DNA of 60,646 nt. Origin: Thermoanaerobaculia bacterium. GTDB taxonomy: Bacteria > Acidobacteriota > Thermoanaerobaculia > Gp7-AA8. The stretch lies in the NCBI GenBank assembly GCA_017883205.1, contig JADGNZ010000037.1, positions 1-60,646 on the forward strand. Direction: 5' to 3'. Positions 8,114-16,529 of this stretch are shown piece after piece (position 1 is the first letter of the stretch; every line of letters starts with the position of its first letter). A program made the position numbers and the translations under genes. The notes beneath the pieces are model-generated. The model ran no database searches, was not told the DNA's origin, and was given only the letters and a program-made list of their open reading frames with translations.

Positions 8114-10543
8114 CTACGAGTTCCCACCCTCATCGCCGCCGCCCGTTTTCGGGGCGTCGGACGAGGACGAGGAACCGCTGTCGTTGTTGAAGCGTGGGGC
8201 TCCGCCTTCGTGACGGGGAGCACCTTCGTGGCGCGGGCCACCTTCGTGGCGCGGACCGGAATCGCGGCGCGGGCCGCGGTCGTGATCGCGGCGTGGGCCA
8301 CGATCGCCTGAGCCGCCGCGTCCGCGGTCTCCACCACCGCCGCGCGGGCCACGGTCGCGGTCGCCGAAGCCGCCGCGTCCGCCGCGGTCGCTGCCACCAC
8401 CACCCGGGCCGTCGCGGCGCGGGGCGCGCGCTGCGGCGGCTGCTTCTTCCTCAGTCGGAGGCGGGAGGAGCGGTTTACGCGACAGGCGGATCTTGCCGCT
8501 GTCCGGCTCGATGCCGACGACCTGCACTTCGATCTCGTCGCCGATCTGCATGACGTCGGTCACCTGGCCGACGCGGCCGTGCGCCATCTCGGAAATGTGC
8601 AACAGTCCGTCCTGACCCGGCAGGATCTCGACGAAGGCTCCGTACGGCTCGATGCGCTTGACGGTGCCTTTGTAGTTCTTGCCGATCTCAGCCGAAGCTG
8701 TGAGGCCCTTGATGATGTCGATGGCGCGGTTGGCCGAGGCGACGTCGCTCGATGCGATCGTGACCTTGCCGTCGTCGGCGACATCGATCTTCGTTCCTGT
8801 CTCTTCGACGATCCAGCGGATGGTCTTGCCGCCGGAACCGATGACGTCGCGGATGCGGTCTTTCGGAACCATGACCGTGTAGAGGCGCGGCGCGAACTCG
8901 GAGAGCTCGGCGCTCGGACCGGCAACGGCAGCATCCATCTTGTCGAGGATGTGCAGTCGCCCTTCTTTAGCCTGCGCCAGCGCGCGCGCCATGATCTCGC
9001 GCGGCAGACCGGCCACCTTGATGTCCATCTGCAGCGCGGTGATGCCCTTGCGCGTGCCGGCGACCTTGAAGTCCATGTCGCCTTCGTGATCTTCCATGCC
9101 GGCGATGTCGGAAAGGATCGCCACTTCGCTGGCGTGGTCGCCGGTGACGAGGCCCATCGCAACGCCAGCAACCGATGCCTTCATCGGAACACCGGCCTGC
9201 ATCAGCGCGAGCGATCCGCCGCACACCGAGGCCATCGACGAGGAGCCGTTCGACTCGAGGATGTCGCTCACGATGCGGATCGTGTACGCGAACTCATCCT
9301 CGGTCGGCAGCAACGCGGCCAGCGCGCGGCGCGCCAGGTTGCCGTGACCGATCTCGCGGCGGGCGGGGCCGCGCATGAACTTCACTTCACCCACCGAGAA
9401 CGGCGGGAAGTTGTAGTGGAGCATGAAGCGCTGGAAGGTCTCGCCTTCGAAGTCTTCGATCTTCTGCGCTTCCTGCGGCGTGCCGAGGGTCACGGTGACA
9501 AGAGCCTGCGTCTCGCCGCGGGTGAAGATGGCCGAGCCGTGCGTACGCGGCAGAACCTTCGTATCGATCGTGATCGGACGGATCTCGTTGAAGGAGCGGC
9601 CGTCCACGCGGCGCTTTTCCTTGAGCATGAGGTTGCGGAAGATCTGCACTTCCATCTCGCCCCAGGCGGCGCCGACCGCAGTGAGGCGTTCGGTGTCTTC
9701 GGCGGGAACGGATGCGACGATCTCCGCCTTGAGCGCTTTGAGCGCGGCGTAACGCGGGAACTTGCCCGTCGTCAGCATCGCGTCTTTGAGCCGTGCGCCG
9801 TACTGCGTCATGAGCTCAGTCACGAGCTCGTCGGTAAACTTCGCGGTGTAGGTCACATCGAGCTTCGGCTTGTTGCCGCAAGCCTCGCGCAGCTCGAGTT
9901 GGAGCGCGCAGAGGCGGCGGATCTCGGCGTGGGCGGCGTCGAAGGCATCGAGGACGACGCTCTCATCGACTTCCCGAGCGCCCGCTTCGACCATGACGAT
10001 CGCGTCGGGCGTACCGGCCACGACGAGGTCGAGGTCGCAGAGGTCGCGCTGCGCGTTGGTCGGATTGACGACAATCTTGCCGTCGATGGAACCGATGCGG
10101 ACGGCCGAGATGGGATTCGGGAACGGGATCTCAGAGATCACCAGAGCCGTCGATGCGGCATTGATGGCCAGGATGTCGGGATCGTTTTCGCCATCGGCTG
10201 AGAGAACCAGCGCGATGATCTGCGTCTCTTGCCGGTAGCCCTTCGTGAAAGAGGGGCGGAGGGGACGGTCGATGAGGCGGCAGGTGAGGATTTCTTTTTC
10301 GGTGGGGCGTCCTTCGCGCTTGAAGAAGCCGCCCGGGATGCGGCCGCCGGCGTAGGTGTATTCCTTGTAGTCCACCGTGAGGGGCATGAAGTCGCCGAGG
10401 ACGGCGCCATCTTTGTAGCAGGCCGTGGCCAGGACGACCGTGTCACCGTAACGGATGACGCAGGCGCCGTTGGCCTGACGTGCAACCGCACCGGTCTCGA
10501 GCGAAAGCGTACGCCCGCCGATCTGGAGCTCTTTCTTGAACAT
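8114..10543 (-). CDS. pnp: Polyribonucleotide nucleotidyltransferase (PNPase)
   Basis: This 3'-5' phosphorolytic exoribonuclease of the RNA degradosome is 809 residues long. Two RNase PH domains occupy about the first 550 residues, followed by a KH domain with the GxxG loop (VIGSGGKTIRWI) and an S1 domain (YKGTVKRIEPYGAFVEIL...GLLHISEM). After about residue 700 there is an extra tail of roughly 100 residues, dominated by Arg-Gly/Asp-Arg-Gly and His-Glu-Gly repeats and ending in Ser/Gly, longer than in Escherichia coli PNPase (711 residues). ATG at 10543 is chosen because AAAGGA sits upstream and MFKKELQIGGRTLSLETG is the family N-terminus. The gene follows rpsO, the classic rpsO-pnp order. 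Confidence 0.97.
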   Translation of the reverse strand: MFKKELQIGGRTLSLETGAVARQANGACVIRYGDTVVLATACYKDGAVLGDFMPLTVDYKEYTYAGGRIPGGFFKREGRPTEKEILTCRLIDRPLRPSFTKGYRQETQIIALVLSADGENDPDILAINAASTALVISEIPFPNPISAVRIGSIDGKIVVNPTNAQRDLCDLDLVVAGTPDAIVMVEAGAREVDESVVLDAFDAAHAEIRRLCALQLELREACGNKPKLDVTYTAKFTDELVTELMTQYGARLKDAMLTTGKFPRYAALKALKAEIVASVPAEDTERLTAVGAAWGEMEVQIFRNLMLKEKRRVDGRSFNEIRPITIDTKVLPRTHGSAIFTRGETQALVTVTLGTPQEAQKIEDFEGETFQRFMLHYNFPPFSVGEVKFMRGPARREIGHGNLARRALAALLPTEDEFAYTIRIVSDILESNGSSSMASVCGGSLALMQAGVPMKASVAGVAMGLVTGDHASEVAILSDIAGMEDHEGDMDFKVAGTRKGITALQMDIKVAGLPREIMARALAQAKEGRLHILDKMDAAVAGPSAELSEFAPRLYTVMVPKDRIRDVIGSGGKTIRWIVEETGTKIDVADDGKVTIASSDVASANRAIDIIKGLTASAEIGKNYKGTVKRIEPYGAFVEILPGQDGLLHISEMAHGRVGQVTDVMQIGDEIEVQVVGIEPDSGKIRLSRKPLLPPPTEEEAAAAARAPRRDGPGGGGSDRGGRGGFGDRDRGPRGGGGDRGRGGSGDRGPRRDHDRGPRRDSGPRHEGGPRHEGAPRHEGGAPRFNNDSGSSSSSDAPKTGGGDEGGNS

Positions 10544-10655
10544 TCGATTCCTTTGGTGCCCGAGGCCACTCATCACCTCGATGCGTTTGAATTGTCCGCT
10601 GTGGCCGGACGATGGGATCCAGCCGGAGGGGGTGCGCGCGGCGTGCCACGCGCCA

Positions 10656-10686
10656 GAAAAACTTCGGGCGCACATGACGTGCGCCC
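10656..10686 (-). terminator. rpsO terminator/attenuator between rpsO and pnp
   Basis: GGGCGCAC (10666-10673) pairs perfectly with GTGCGCCC (10679-10686) around a 5-nt loop, followed on the minus strand by GAAGTTTTTC. A second short hairpin (GGGCGC TTTC GCGCCC, 10696-10711) sits between the rpsO stop codon and this one. Together they could attenuate read-through into pnp or form a processing site. Confidence 0.75.
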
Positions 10687-10719
10687 GATTGCTGCGGGCG
10701 CTTTCGCGCCCTGATGTGG

Positions 10720-10989
10720 TTACTTGCGGATGCCCAGCTTGTCGATGATGGTGCGGTAGCGGTCCTGGTCCGTCTTCTTGAGGTAGTCCAGAAGGCGGCG
10801 GCGCCGGCCGACCAGCTTCAGGAGACCGCGGCGGCTGTGATGGTCCTTCGCGTGCGTCTTGAAGTGCTCCGTCAGGTAGGTGATGCGGTTCGAGAGGAGT
10901 GCGATCTGCACTTCTGGCGATCCGGTATCGACGTCGTGGACTCGATACGAGGTGATGAGCTCAGTTTTCTGCTCTTTGGTGGTTGGCAA
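10720..10989 (-). CDS. rpsO: 30S ribosomal protein S15
   Basis: 89 residues, the full family length, with the conserved [36 protein letters not shown] and C-terminal [12 protein letters not shown] segments. S15 binds 16S rRNA helices 20-22 and nucleates assembly of the central domain. The start codon is TTG at 10989, with AAGGAG placed 8 nt upstream. It is upstream of pnp, as in many bacteria. Confidence 0.97.
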   Translation of the reverse strand: MPTTKEQKTELITSYRVHDVDTGSPEVQIALLSNRITYLTEHFKTHAKDHHSRRGLLKLVGRRRRLLDYLKKTDQDRYRTIIDKLGIRK

Positions 10990-11131
10990 ATCCGTGTCTC
11001 CTTAAGACTTAAACCCTTGTAAATGCAATCGTCCGCTTTGAAACGCGACACCATAACAGCGGCGCGGATCAAAATCAATCCCGCGACGCCTACAGCTACG
11101 TCAGTCCGCACCTGAACCGCAGGTTCTCCTC

Positions 11132-11137
11132 TAGAAT
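11132..11137 (+). promoter_or_regulatory. -10-like element TAGAAT 7 nt before the ATG of the first MNT gene
   Basis: TAGAAT ends 7 nt before the ATG at 11145, which places the predicted transcription start at or next to the start codon, suggesting a leaderless mRNA. The surrounding TTCTCCTCTAGAATTGCATC is repeated before the second MNT gene. No clear -35 box or Shine-Dalgarno is visible. Confidence 0.5.
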
Positions 11138-11144
11138 TGCATCC

Positions 11145-11462
11145 ATGGCCACGACCCGCGAGCTTGCCATCCCGATCCCTCACGAGGCCATCGCCGCGTT
11201 CTGCCGGAAGTGGGGCGTGCGGCGGCTGTCGTTCTTCGGGTCGGTGGTGCGGGATGACTTCGACCCGGAGCGGAGCGATGTCGATGTGCTGGTGGAACTG
11301 CGCCCGGATACGAAGGCACGAGGGTTGGCGTTCTTCGGGGCCGAGATCGAGCTCTCGGACATCTTCGGAGGACGCAAGGTTGAGATGATGACTGGCGTTC
11401 GCGAGGCTTACCGCAAGTCGATCGAGCCCGATCTGGTCGTTGAATATGTCGAAGAAGTCTGA
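11145..11462 (+). CDS. MNT-type minimal nucleotidyltransferase (antitoxin-like), copy 1
   Basis: A 105-residue minimal nucleotidyltransferase of the MntA/DUF4062-like group, with the motif GS...SDVDVLV (Gly32-Ser33, Asp45, Asp47) and a third acidic position in GRKVEMM. In HEPN/MNT modules such proteins AMPylate and silence the HEPN RNase. The first ~50 codons are nearly identical to the next gene; after that the two diverge sharply. It has no HEPN gene directly behind it, so it may be a duplicated orphan antitoxin or share the downstream partner. Confidence 0.85.
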   Translation: MATTRELAIPIPHEAIAAFCRKWGVRRLSFFGSVVRDDFDPERSDVDVLVELRPDTKARGLAFFGAEIELSDIFGGRKVEMMTGVREAYRKSIEPDLVVEYVEEV

Positions 11463-11477
11463 GAGTCGCTTCTCCTC

Positions 11478-11483
11478 TAGAAT
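11478..11483 (+). promoter_or_regulatory. -10-like element TAGAAT 6 nt before the ATG of the second MNT gene
   Basis: This is a duplicate of the element at 11132, inside the same 20-nt conserved upstream block (11470-11489). It predicts separate, leaderless transcription of the second copy. Confidence 0.5.
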
Positions 11484-11489
11484 TGCATC

Positions 11490-11804
11490 ATGTCCACGAC
11501 CCGCGAGCTTGCGATCCCGATCCCGCACGAGGCCATCGCCGCGTTCTGCCGGAAGTGGGGCGTGCGGCGCCTCTCGTTCTTCGGCTCGGTCGTGCGGGAC
11601 GACTTCGATCCGGCGCGGAGCGATGTGGATGTGCTGGTGCAATTCCGGCCAGGTCAGACGCCAGGGTGGGCGATTGTCAGTGCCGAAGACGAGTTGGCGA
11701 AGATATTCGGCCGCAAAGTCGACCTTCGGACATCGAACGAGCTCAGTCGCTGGATGATCAAAGACGTTATGGCGGAAGTGGTGGACGAGTATGTCGAAGC
11801 GTAA
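11490..11804 (+). CDS. MNT-type minimal nucleotidyltransferase (antitoxin), copy 2
   Basis: A 104-residue paralogue of the preceding protein with the same GS...SDVDVLV active-site motif and the third Asp in GRKVDLRT. Its last 14 nt overlap the start of the HEPN gene, the usual arrangement for MntA-HepT-like pairs, so this copy is the likely cognate antitoxin. The established role of such antitoxins is polyadenylylation of a tyrosine in the HEPN active site; whether that applies here is inference. Confidence 0.88.
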   Translation: MSTTRELAIPIPHEAIAAFCRKWGVRRLSFFGSVVRDDFDPARSDVDVLVQFRPGQTPGWAIVSAEDELAKIFGRKVDLRTSNELSRWMIKDVMAEVVDEYVEA

Positions 11805-12138
11805 CGACTTAGTGCCGATGGGCGACATGCTCGATCTGGCACGTCGCGTCGACGCAAAGGTCGCCCACGTAACAAGGGAACAATTCGAAGCTGACGAAAA
11901 CCTGCGCGTGACGGTGATGCACTTCGTTCAGACCATCGGCGAGGCGGCTCGTCGCGTGAGTGAGGAGTCGCGGAAAGCGCATCCCGAGATCGATTGGAAG
12001 GACATCATCGGCATGCGTAGCCGGCTCGTTCACGACTATACGAACATCGATTTCGATGCTGTCTGGAAAGCCGCGACCGTCGATGTCCCACGCCTCATCG
12101 CCCAGCTGCGAGCCTTCATGCCCTCCGATCCGCCATAA
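11791..12138 (+). CDS. HEPN-domain RNase toxin, HepT/DUF86 family
   Basis: A 115-residue all-helical protein with the HepT active-site motif R-x4-H-x-Y (Arg76, His81, Tyr83 in RSRLVHDY). The tyrosine AMPylated in characterised systems is therefore present. It overlaps the MNT antitoxin by 14 nt and is probably translationally coupled. Predicted activity is RNA cleavage when not neutralised; a role in phage defence or stress is inferred from the family only. Confidence 0.9.
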   Translation: MSKRNDLVPMGDMLDLARRVDAKVAHVTREQFEADENLRVTVMHFVQTIGEAARRVSEESRKAHPEIDWKDIIGMRSRLVHDYTNIDFDAVWKAATVDVPRLIAQLRAFMPSDPP

Positions 12139-12139
12139 T
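12134..12139 (+). promoter_or_regulatory. -10-like element CATAAT 9 nt before the M14 peptidase ATG
   Basis: CATAAT overlaps the stop codon of the HEPN gene (TAA at 12136-12138) and ends 9 nt before the ATG at 12149. This again fits a leaderless or near-leaderless start. Confidence 0.45.
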
Positions 12140-12148
12140 CCCCCGCGC

Positions 12149-14443
12149 ATGAAACGCTTCGTCTGCGCCCTCCTCCTCTTCGCCGCCACCACCTTCGCCG
12201 CTTCGATCCAGACGCCCTCCCAGTTTCTCGGGTTCGAAGTTGGCGCCGATCGCAAGCTCGCCGACTACCGCCAGATCGTTTCCTACTTTCACGCTCTGGC
12301 CGCTGCCTCGCCGCGCGTGAAGGTCGAATCGCTCGGCAAGACCACCCTCGGCGAAGACTTCATCATGGCCGTCGTCACGTCCGAGGGGAACATGCGCAAC
12401 CTGGAGAAGATCCGGGAGACTGCACGCAAACTGGCGGATCCTCGGGGACTCAACGACGAGCAAATCGCACAGCTCGCGCGCGACGGCAAATCGATCGTTC
12501 TCGTCACCTGCAACATCCATTCGTCCGAGATCGCGTCGAGCCAGATGGCGATGGAGTGGGCGCACGCGCTGGCCTCTGCGAATGACGTCGAGACGAAGCG
12601 CCGACTCGACAACGTCGTTCTCCTGCTCGTGCCGTCGCTCAATCCCGACGGCCAGATCATGATCACCGACTACTACCGCAAATACCTCGGCACGCGCTAC
12701 GAGGGCGGCCGGCTTCCCTGGCTCTACCATCACTACGTCGGCCACGACAACAACCGCGACTGGTTCATGCTCACGCAGCTCGAGACGAAGGAGCTGAGCC
12801 GCGCCGTGTATCACGAGTGGTATCCGCAGGTCTGGGTCGATGAGCACCAGATGGGTACCGACGGACCACGGATGTTCATCCCGCCGTTCGCCGATCCGCT
12901 CGATCCCACCGTCCATCCCCTCATCTGGCGTGAAGCCAATCTGGTCGGCACGAACATGGCCTTTCGCCTGGAGCAGCAGGAGAAGGCTGGACTGATCTAC
13001 GGCTTCTCCTTCGATGCCTACTGGCTCGGCGGCACGCGCAACACCGGCTGGTGGAAGAACATCACCGGGTTGCTGCTCGAGACCGCGTCGGCGCGTATCG
13101 CATCGCCCATCGTCATCGATCCCAGCGAGCTGCGCGGCGGACAGAAGGGCCTCATCGACTACAAAGCAACGATCAACCATCCGCATCCGTGGGCAGGCGG
13201 CACATGGCGGATGCGCGACATCATGGACTACGAGCGCATCGCTTCGGACGCATTGCTCGAGACCGCAGCCGACCGCCGCGAAGATCTCTTGCGTGATGTT
13301 GCCGTCCGAGCCCGCGCGGCGGTCGCATTCGGCGGCAAGTCCGCGTACCGCATCCCCCACGATCAGCACGACTGGCCGACTGCGCAGTTCCTGGCTGCGC
13401 TTCTGATCGAGCACGGCGTCGAGATCCAGCAGGCCGGCAACGGCGACTACTGGATCTCGATGGCGCAGCCGTATTCGCGATTCCTGGATGAACTGCTCGA
13501 GCCGCAGCGCTATCCGGAGGTCCGCCTGCAACCGGGGAAAGACATCCTCCGGCCTTACGACGTCGCCTCATGGACACTACCCCTTGCGCTGGGTGTCACC
13601 GTCGAAAAAACCGTCATGCCTCCGAAAGCAGCGTTCCCGAGAGTGACCGAGATCAAACCGGAGACGGAGGAAGTCATCAAGCGACACGCTTCGCAACCGA
13701 AGCCGCGCATCGCCATTTACAACCCATGGGGTGGCGCGCTCGATGAAGGGTGGACACGCTGGCTGCTCGATTCCTACGGCTTCACGCCGAAGTCGCTCCA
13801 TCCGCAGGAAGTCAAAGCGGGCCTGCAGAACCTGGACGTCTTCATCCTTCCCGACATCGACAAAGAGGAGATCGCTACGGGACGCCGCGCCGGAGGCGAA
13901 GGATCGATGAAGTACGTCGACGAGCTCCCGCCCGAGAATCGGGGCGCGCTCGAAAAAGAAGGCGCGCAGGCGTTGCGCACGTTCGTCGAGAACGGCGGCA
14001 CGCTCATCGCTTTCAACGCAGGCTGCGACTACGTCATCGACAACTTCAACATCCCGGTTCGCAACGTGCTGGCGAAAGCCACGCCGACCGACTTCTCCGT
14101 TCCAGGATCGCTTGCACGGGTTCACATTCGCACCGATCATCCAGTCACGGCGGGGATGCCCGAGGAGACAGCCGTCTTCATCGATCATCCCATCGCGTTC
14201 GAGACGACGCTGCCGGGAAACGAGATGCAGCGCTGGGTTCTGGCGACCTATCCCGACGACGCCCGCGACGTCCTCCTCTCCGGCTGGATCAACGGCGAGG
14301 AAAAACTGACGCGCAAGGCCGCGGCGGTCGCAATGACCTTCGGCAAAGGCCGCATCGTCCTCTTCGGCTTCCGCCCGCAGCACCGCGGCCAGACCCACGC
14401 GACCTATCCGATGGTTTTCAACGCGTTGTATTGGGGGCGGTAG
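12149..14443 (+). CDS. Secreted M14-family zinc carboxypeptidase
   Basis: A 764-residue protein with a signal peptide (MKRFVCALLLFAATTFAAS). The M14 domain has the zinc ligands His124 and Glu127 in NIHSSE, and a downstream histidine candidate in VDEHQMGTDGPR. The catalytic domain covers about residues 30-400. The remaining ~350 residues include a class I glutamine amidotransferase-like region (PRIAIYNPWGG..., DVFILPDID, TLIAFNAGCDYVI), as in other acidobacterial M14 proteins. Probable role is extracellular or periplasmic peptide trimming alongside the M3 peptidases at 27-33 kb. The start was set at the ATG before the signal peptide. Confidence 0.9.
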   Translation: MKRFVCALLLFAATTFAASIQTPSQFLGFEVGADRKLADYRQIVSYFHALAAASPRVKVESLGKTTLGEDFIMAVVTSEGNMRNLEKIRETARKLADPRGLNDEQIAQLARDGKSIVLVTCNIHSSEIASSQMAMEWAHALASANDVETKRRLDNVVLLLVPSLNPDGQIMITDYYRKYLGTRYEGGRLPWLYHHYVGHDNNRDWFMLTQLETKELSRAVYHEWYPQVWVDEHQMGTDGPRMFIPPFADPLDPTVHPLIWREANLVGTNMAFRLEQQEKAGLIYGFSFDAYWLGGTRNTGWWKNITGLLLETASARIASPIVIDPSELRGGQKGLIDYKATINHPHPWAGGTWRMRDIMDYERIASDALLETAADRREDLLRDVAVRARAAVAFGGKSAYRIPHDQHDWPTAQFLAALLIEHGVEIQQAGNGDYWISMAQPYSRFLDELLEPQRYPEVRLQPGKDILRPYDVASWTLPLALGVTVEKTVMPPKAAFPRVTEIKPETEEVIKRHASQPKPRIAIYNPWGGALDEGWTRWLLDSYGFTPKSLHPQEVKAGLQNLDVFILPDIDKEEIATGRRAGGEGSMKYVDELPPENRGALEKEGAQALRTFVENGGTLIAFNAGCDYVIDNFNIPVRNVLAKATPTDFSVPGSLARVHIRTDHPVTAGMPEETAVFIDHPIAFETTLPGNEMQRWVLATYPDDARDVLLSGWINGEEKLTRKAAAVAMTFGKGRIVLFGFRPQHRGQTHATYPMVFNALYWGR

Positions 14444-14445
14444 GC

Positions 14446-14559
14446 ACGGGGGGTGGGGAGTGGGGGGTGGGAGATCGTTGAATTGAACATTCAGCATTCG
14501 TACTCGTCAGCATTCGCCCCTCTCCCACCCCCCACTCCCCACAACCCACTCCCCACCCA
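14446..14559. repeat. S-family inverted repeat (GGGGAGTG words)
   Basis: GGGGGGTGGGGAGTGGGGGG on the left faces CTCCCACCCCCCACTCCCC and a further CCCACTCCCC on the right. It lies between the M14 gene and the next co-directional gene. Confidence 0.8.
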
Positions 14560-14594
14560 GAAACCCCGCGCATCGAACATCGTACGTAGCCCAC

Positions 14595-15359
14595 ATGCGC
14601 ACACTCGCTTCGCTCGTTCTCCTCCTCACCGCGACCACCGCCTCGGCTGATCTCTTCGGCGACTGTTCGGTCAGCGAAAAACGCAATGTGGCGGCTCCGA
14701 CGGCCGGGATCACGAGAATCGTCATCATCGGACGCGCGGGCTGGCTTCATATCAACGGGCACCGCGGCGCAACGCAGGTCACCGCGAACGGCACCGCGTG
14801 CGCGTCGAGCCGCGACCGCCTCAGCGACACGAAACTGGTCCTCACCCGCAGCGGCTCGGACATTCGCATCGAAGCCGTTACGCCCGATAACGAGATGTTC
14901 GGCAGCTCGAAACTCGACTTCGACGTCGTCGTTCCCGACACCATTCCGCTGGTGGTCGAAGATGGATCGGGCGACCTGACCATCGACAATGTCGGGGCGT
15001 CCGAGGTGACGGACGGCAGCGGAGACATGACGATCCGCAACGTCAACGGCAATCTGTCCGTTCACGATGGATCGGGCGACATGCGGCTCGAGAACGTCTC
15101 CGGCGACGTCCGCATCACCGACGGCTCCGGCGGCATCGAAGTGCTCGGCGCGGGCAGCGTGGACATCGGCAACGACGGCAGCGGTTCCGTCGAGATCCGC
15201 AACGTCAAGCGCGACGTCCACATCGGCAACAAGGGCTCAGGAAGCGTGGACGTATCCGACGTCGGCGGCAACTTCCGCCTCGGCAACAAAGGCGGCGGCT
15301 CGGTAACGTGGCAGCGCGTGGCAGGGCATGTGGATGTGCCGGAGAGGTATCGGCGGTAG
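14595..15359 (+). CDS. Secreted DUF4097/adhesin-like repeat protein
   Basis: A 254-residue protein with a signal peptide (MRTLASLVLLLTATTASA). The C-terminal two thirds contain repeats of the form DGSGDxxIxNVxG (LVVEDGSGDLTIDN, VTDGSGDMTIRN, VHDGSGDMRLEN, GNDGSGSVEIRN, GNKGSGSVDVSD). These predict a right-handed beta-helix of the DUF4097/DUF2807 type. No enzymatic residues are visible. It is flanked by S-family repeats on both sides. Function unknown; a surface or envelope role is inferred from the signal peptide and fold. Confidence 0.75.
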   Translation: MRTLASLVLLLTATTASADLFGDCSVSEKRNVAAPTAGITRIVIIGRAGWLHINGHRGATQVTANGTACASSRDRLSDTKLVLTRSGSDIRIEAVTPDNEMFGSSKLDFDVVVPDTIPLVVEDGSGDLTIDNVGASEVTDGSGDMTIRNVNGNLSVHDGSGDMRLENVSGDVRITDGSGGIEVLGAGSVDIGNDGSGSVEIRNVKRDVHIGNKGSGSVDVSDVGGNFRLGNKGGGSVTWQRVAGHVDVPERYRR

Positions 15360-15360
15360 G

Positions 15361-15467
15361 GGGGTGGGGAGTTGGGGGTGGGCAGTTGGGGGTGGGGAGT
15401 TGGGAGAGGTCACTAACGCGCTTCCCGTTCTCAATCTCCCACACCCCGCCCCCCACTCCCCACTCCC
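15361..15467. repeat. S-family inverted repeat (GGGGAGTTG/GGGGTGGG words)
   Basis: The left arm is GGGGTGGGGAGTTGGGGGTG; the right arm is CCCACACCCCGCCCCCCACTC. It lies between the DUF4097-like gene and tRNA-Val. Confidence 0.8.
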
Positions 15468-15496
15468 ATGCGCGTGCTATTCTTCGCGTCCCTCAT

Positions 15497-15571
15497 GCGG
15501 GGTTAGCTCAGCGGTAGAGCGTCTGCTTTACACGCAGAGGGTCACTGGTTCGAATCCGGTACCCCGCACCA
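15497..15571 (+). tRNA. tRNA-Val (anticodon TAC)
   Basis: A complete cloverleaf: acceptor GCGGGGT/ACCCCGC, D-arm GCTC...GAGC, anticodon stem TCTGC/GCAGA with loop TTTACAC (anticodon TAC), T-arm ACTGG-TTCGAAT-CCGGT, discriminator A and an encoded CCA at 15569-15571. Confidence 0.97.
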
Positions 15572-15626
15572 TCACCCTTCCAGGCTTAGTATTGGCGCAG
15601 TCCTTGCGCGGGCTGACACCAACGCT

Positions 15627-16001
15627 ATGTTCTTCAAAACCCGCAAACGTGTTCTCCTTCTCGAAGACGATCCCTCCATGCAGCGCCTCGTCGCCAAGAT
15701 CCTCGGGCGCGAGGGCTTTCGCGTTGATGTCTTCCTCACCGGCCGGCAGGCCATCGCCGCGGTGAAGAGCGCCGCCTACGACGTGCTCCTCCTCGACCTG
15801 ATGATGCCGCACGAAGGCGGCATGACCGTCATCCGCCACTTTCGAGTGAACGACCCGGCCATGCTCAAGCGGTCGATCCTCTTCACGGCATCGCCCGATT
15901 CGCTCATCGATGCGCTTTCCGGCGAGGTACCAACCGTGGTACAGAAGCCATTCGAACCGCAGCAGCTCATCGACGCTGTCCGGCGCATGAGCCAGCAATG
16001 A
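15627..16001 (+). CDS. Single-domain response regulator (REC)
   Basis: A 124-residue receiver domain. The acidic pair is in VLLLEDDPSM (residues 9-18), the phospho-acceptor is Asp57 in VLLLDLMMP, and the conserved lysine is in VVQKPFEP. There is no output domain. The ACT-domain gene begins 6 nt downstream with GAGG in the junction, indicating an operon. The kinase partner is unknown. Confidence 0.88.
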   Translation: MFFKTRKRVLLLEDDPSMQRLVAKILGREGFRVDVFLTGRQAIAAVKSAAYDVLLLDLMMPHEGGMTVIRHFRVNDPAMLKRSILFTASPDSLIDALSGEVPTVVQKPFEPQQLIDAVRRMSQQ

Positions 16002-16007
16002 GGTCGA

Positions 16008-16391
16008 ATGCATCCGGCATCGAGTCCAACCTTCACGCTCGTCGACGGCCACTACGCGATCGTCCGCCTTCCTGCGGATGACGCGGTTCCGTCGTGGGCG
16101 CGCGGCGCGTTCCTCTCAATCACGCGCACCAGTGAGGAGCTCTCCGTCGTCTGCGAAGAGGGTAACGTCCCCGACGTCGTCGCCGACCGCGGCTGGCGTT
16201 GTCTGAAACTGGCCGGCCCATTTCCGCTCGACCAGACCGGCGTCGCAGCTGCATTCACCCGCGTCCTGGCCGACGCCGGCGTCGCGCTCTTCGTCGTCTC
16301 GACTTACGACACTGACTACGTCCTCGTGCGCGACGGCGTGCTCGAGCACGCGTCCACGGCGCTGCGGGCGGCGGGATATATCGTGCGGTAG
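16008..16391 (+). CDS. ACT-domain protein (ACT_7/CASTOR-like)
   Basis: A 127-residue protein with two ACT-like halves. The C-terminal FTRVLADAGVALFVVSTYDTDYVLVRDG matches the conserved segment of ACT_7 proteins, which are small amino-acid-sensing regulators. It has no catalytic domain. It lies 6 nt behind a response regulator, so the pair may link an amino-acid signal to phospho-signalling; that is inference. Confidence 0.8.
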   Translation: MHPASSPTFTLVDGHYAIVRLPADDAVPSWARGAFLSITRTSEELSVVCEEGNVPDVVADRGWRCLKLAGPFPLDQTGVAAAFTRVLADAGVALFVVSTYDTDYVLVRDGVLEHASTALRAAGYIVR

Positions 16392-16393
16392 AG

Positions 16394-16496
16394 CGGGAGT
16401 CGGGAGTCGAGGGTCGGAGATAAGACCTCTTTCTCCGCGCCCTCCGCGTCTCCGCGTGAAACCGTACCCCTCTCAGTGCGAAGACCCCGACCCCCG
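16394..16496. repeat. S-family inverted repeat with an inner CTCCGCGT word series
   Basis: GCGGGAGTCGGGAGTCGAGG faces ACCCCGACCCCCG. The middle carries CTCCGCGCCCTCCGCGTCTC, another tandem word. It lies between the ACT gene and egtD. Confidence 0.75.
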
Positions 16497-16514
16497 AAAG
16501 CCGACACCCTCCGC

Positions 16515-16520
16515 TACAAT
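16515..16520 (+). promoter_or_regulatory. -10-like element TACAAT 9 nt before the egtD ATG
   Basis: TACAAT ends 9 nt before the ATG at 16530, with no Shine-Dalgarno in between. It matches the leaderless pattern of several genes here and supports 16530 over an upstream in-frame ATG at 16476, which lies in repeat sequence. Confidence 0.5.
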
Positions 16521-16529
16521 CCCGCTCCC

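Noticed and set aside
8579-10201. A 540-codon open frame on the plus strand opposite pnp
   Set aside because: It is antisense to a strongly conserved gene; high GC at third positions keeps opposite frames open. The peptide is Arg/Gly/Val-rich without any family signature. Similar long antisense frames over the VPS10, hutH, M3, GT39 and giant-kinase genes were rejected for the same reason.
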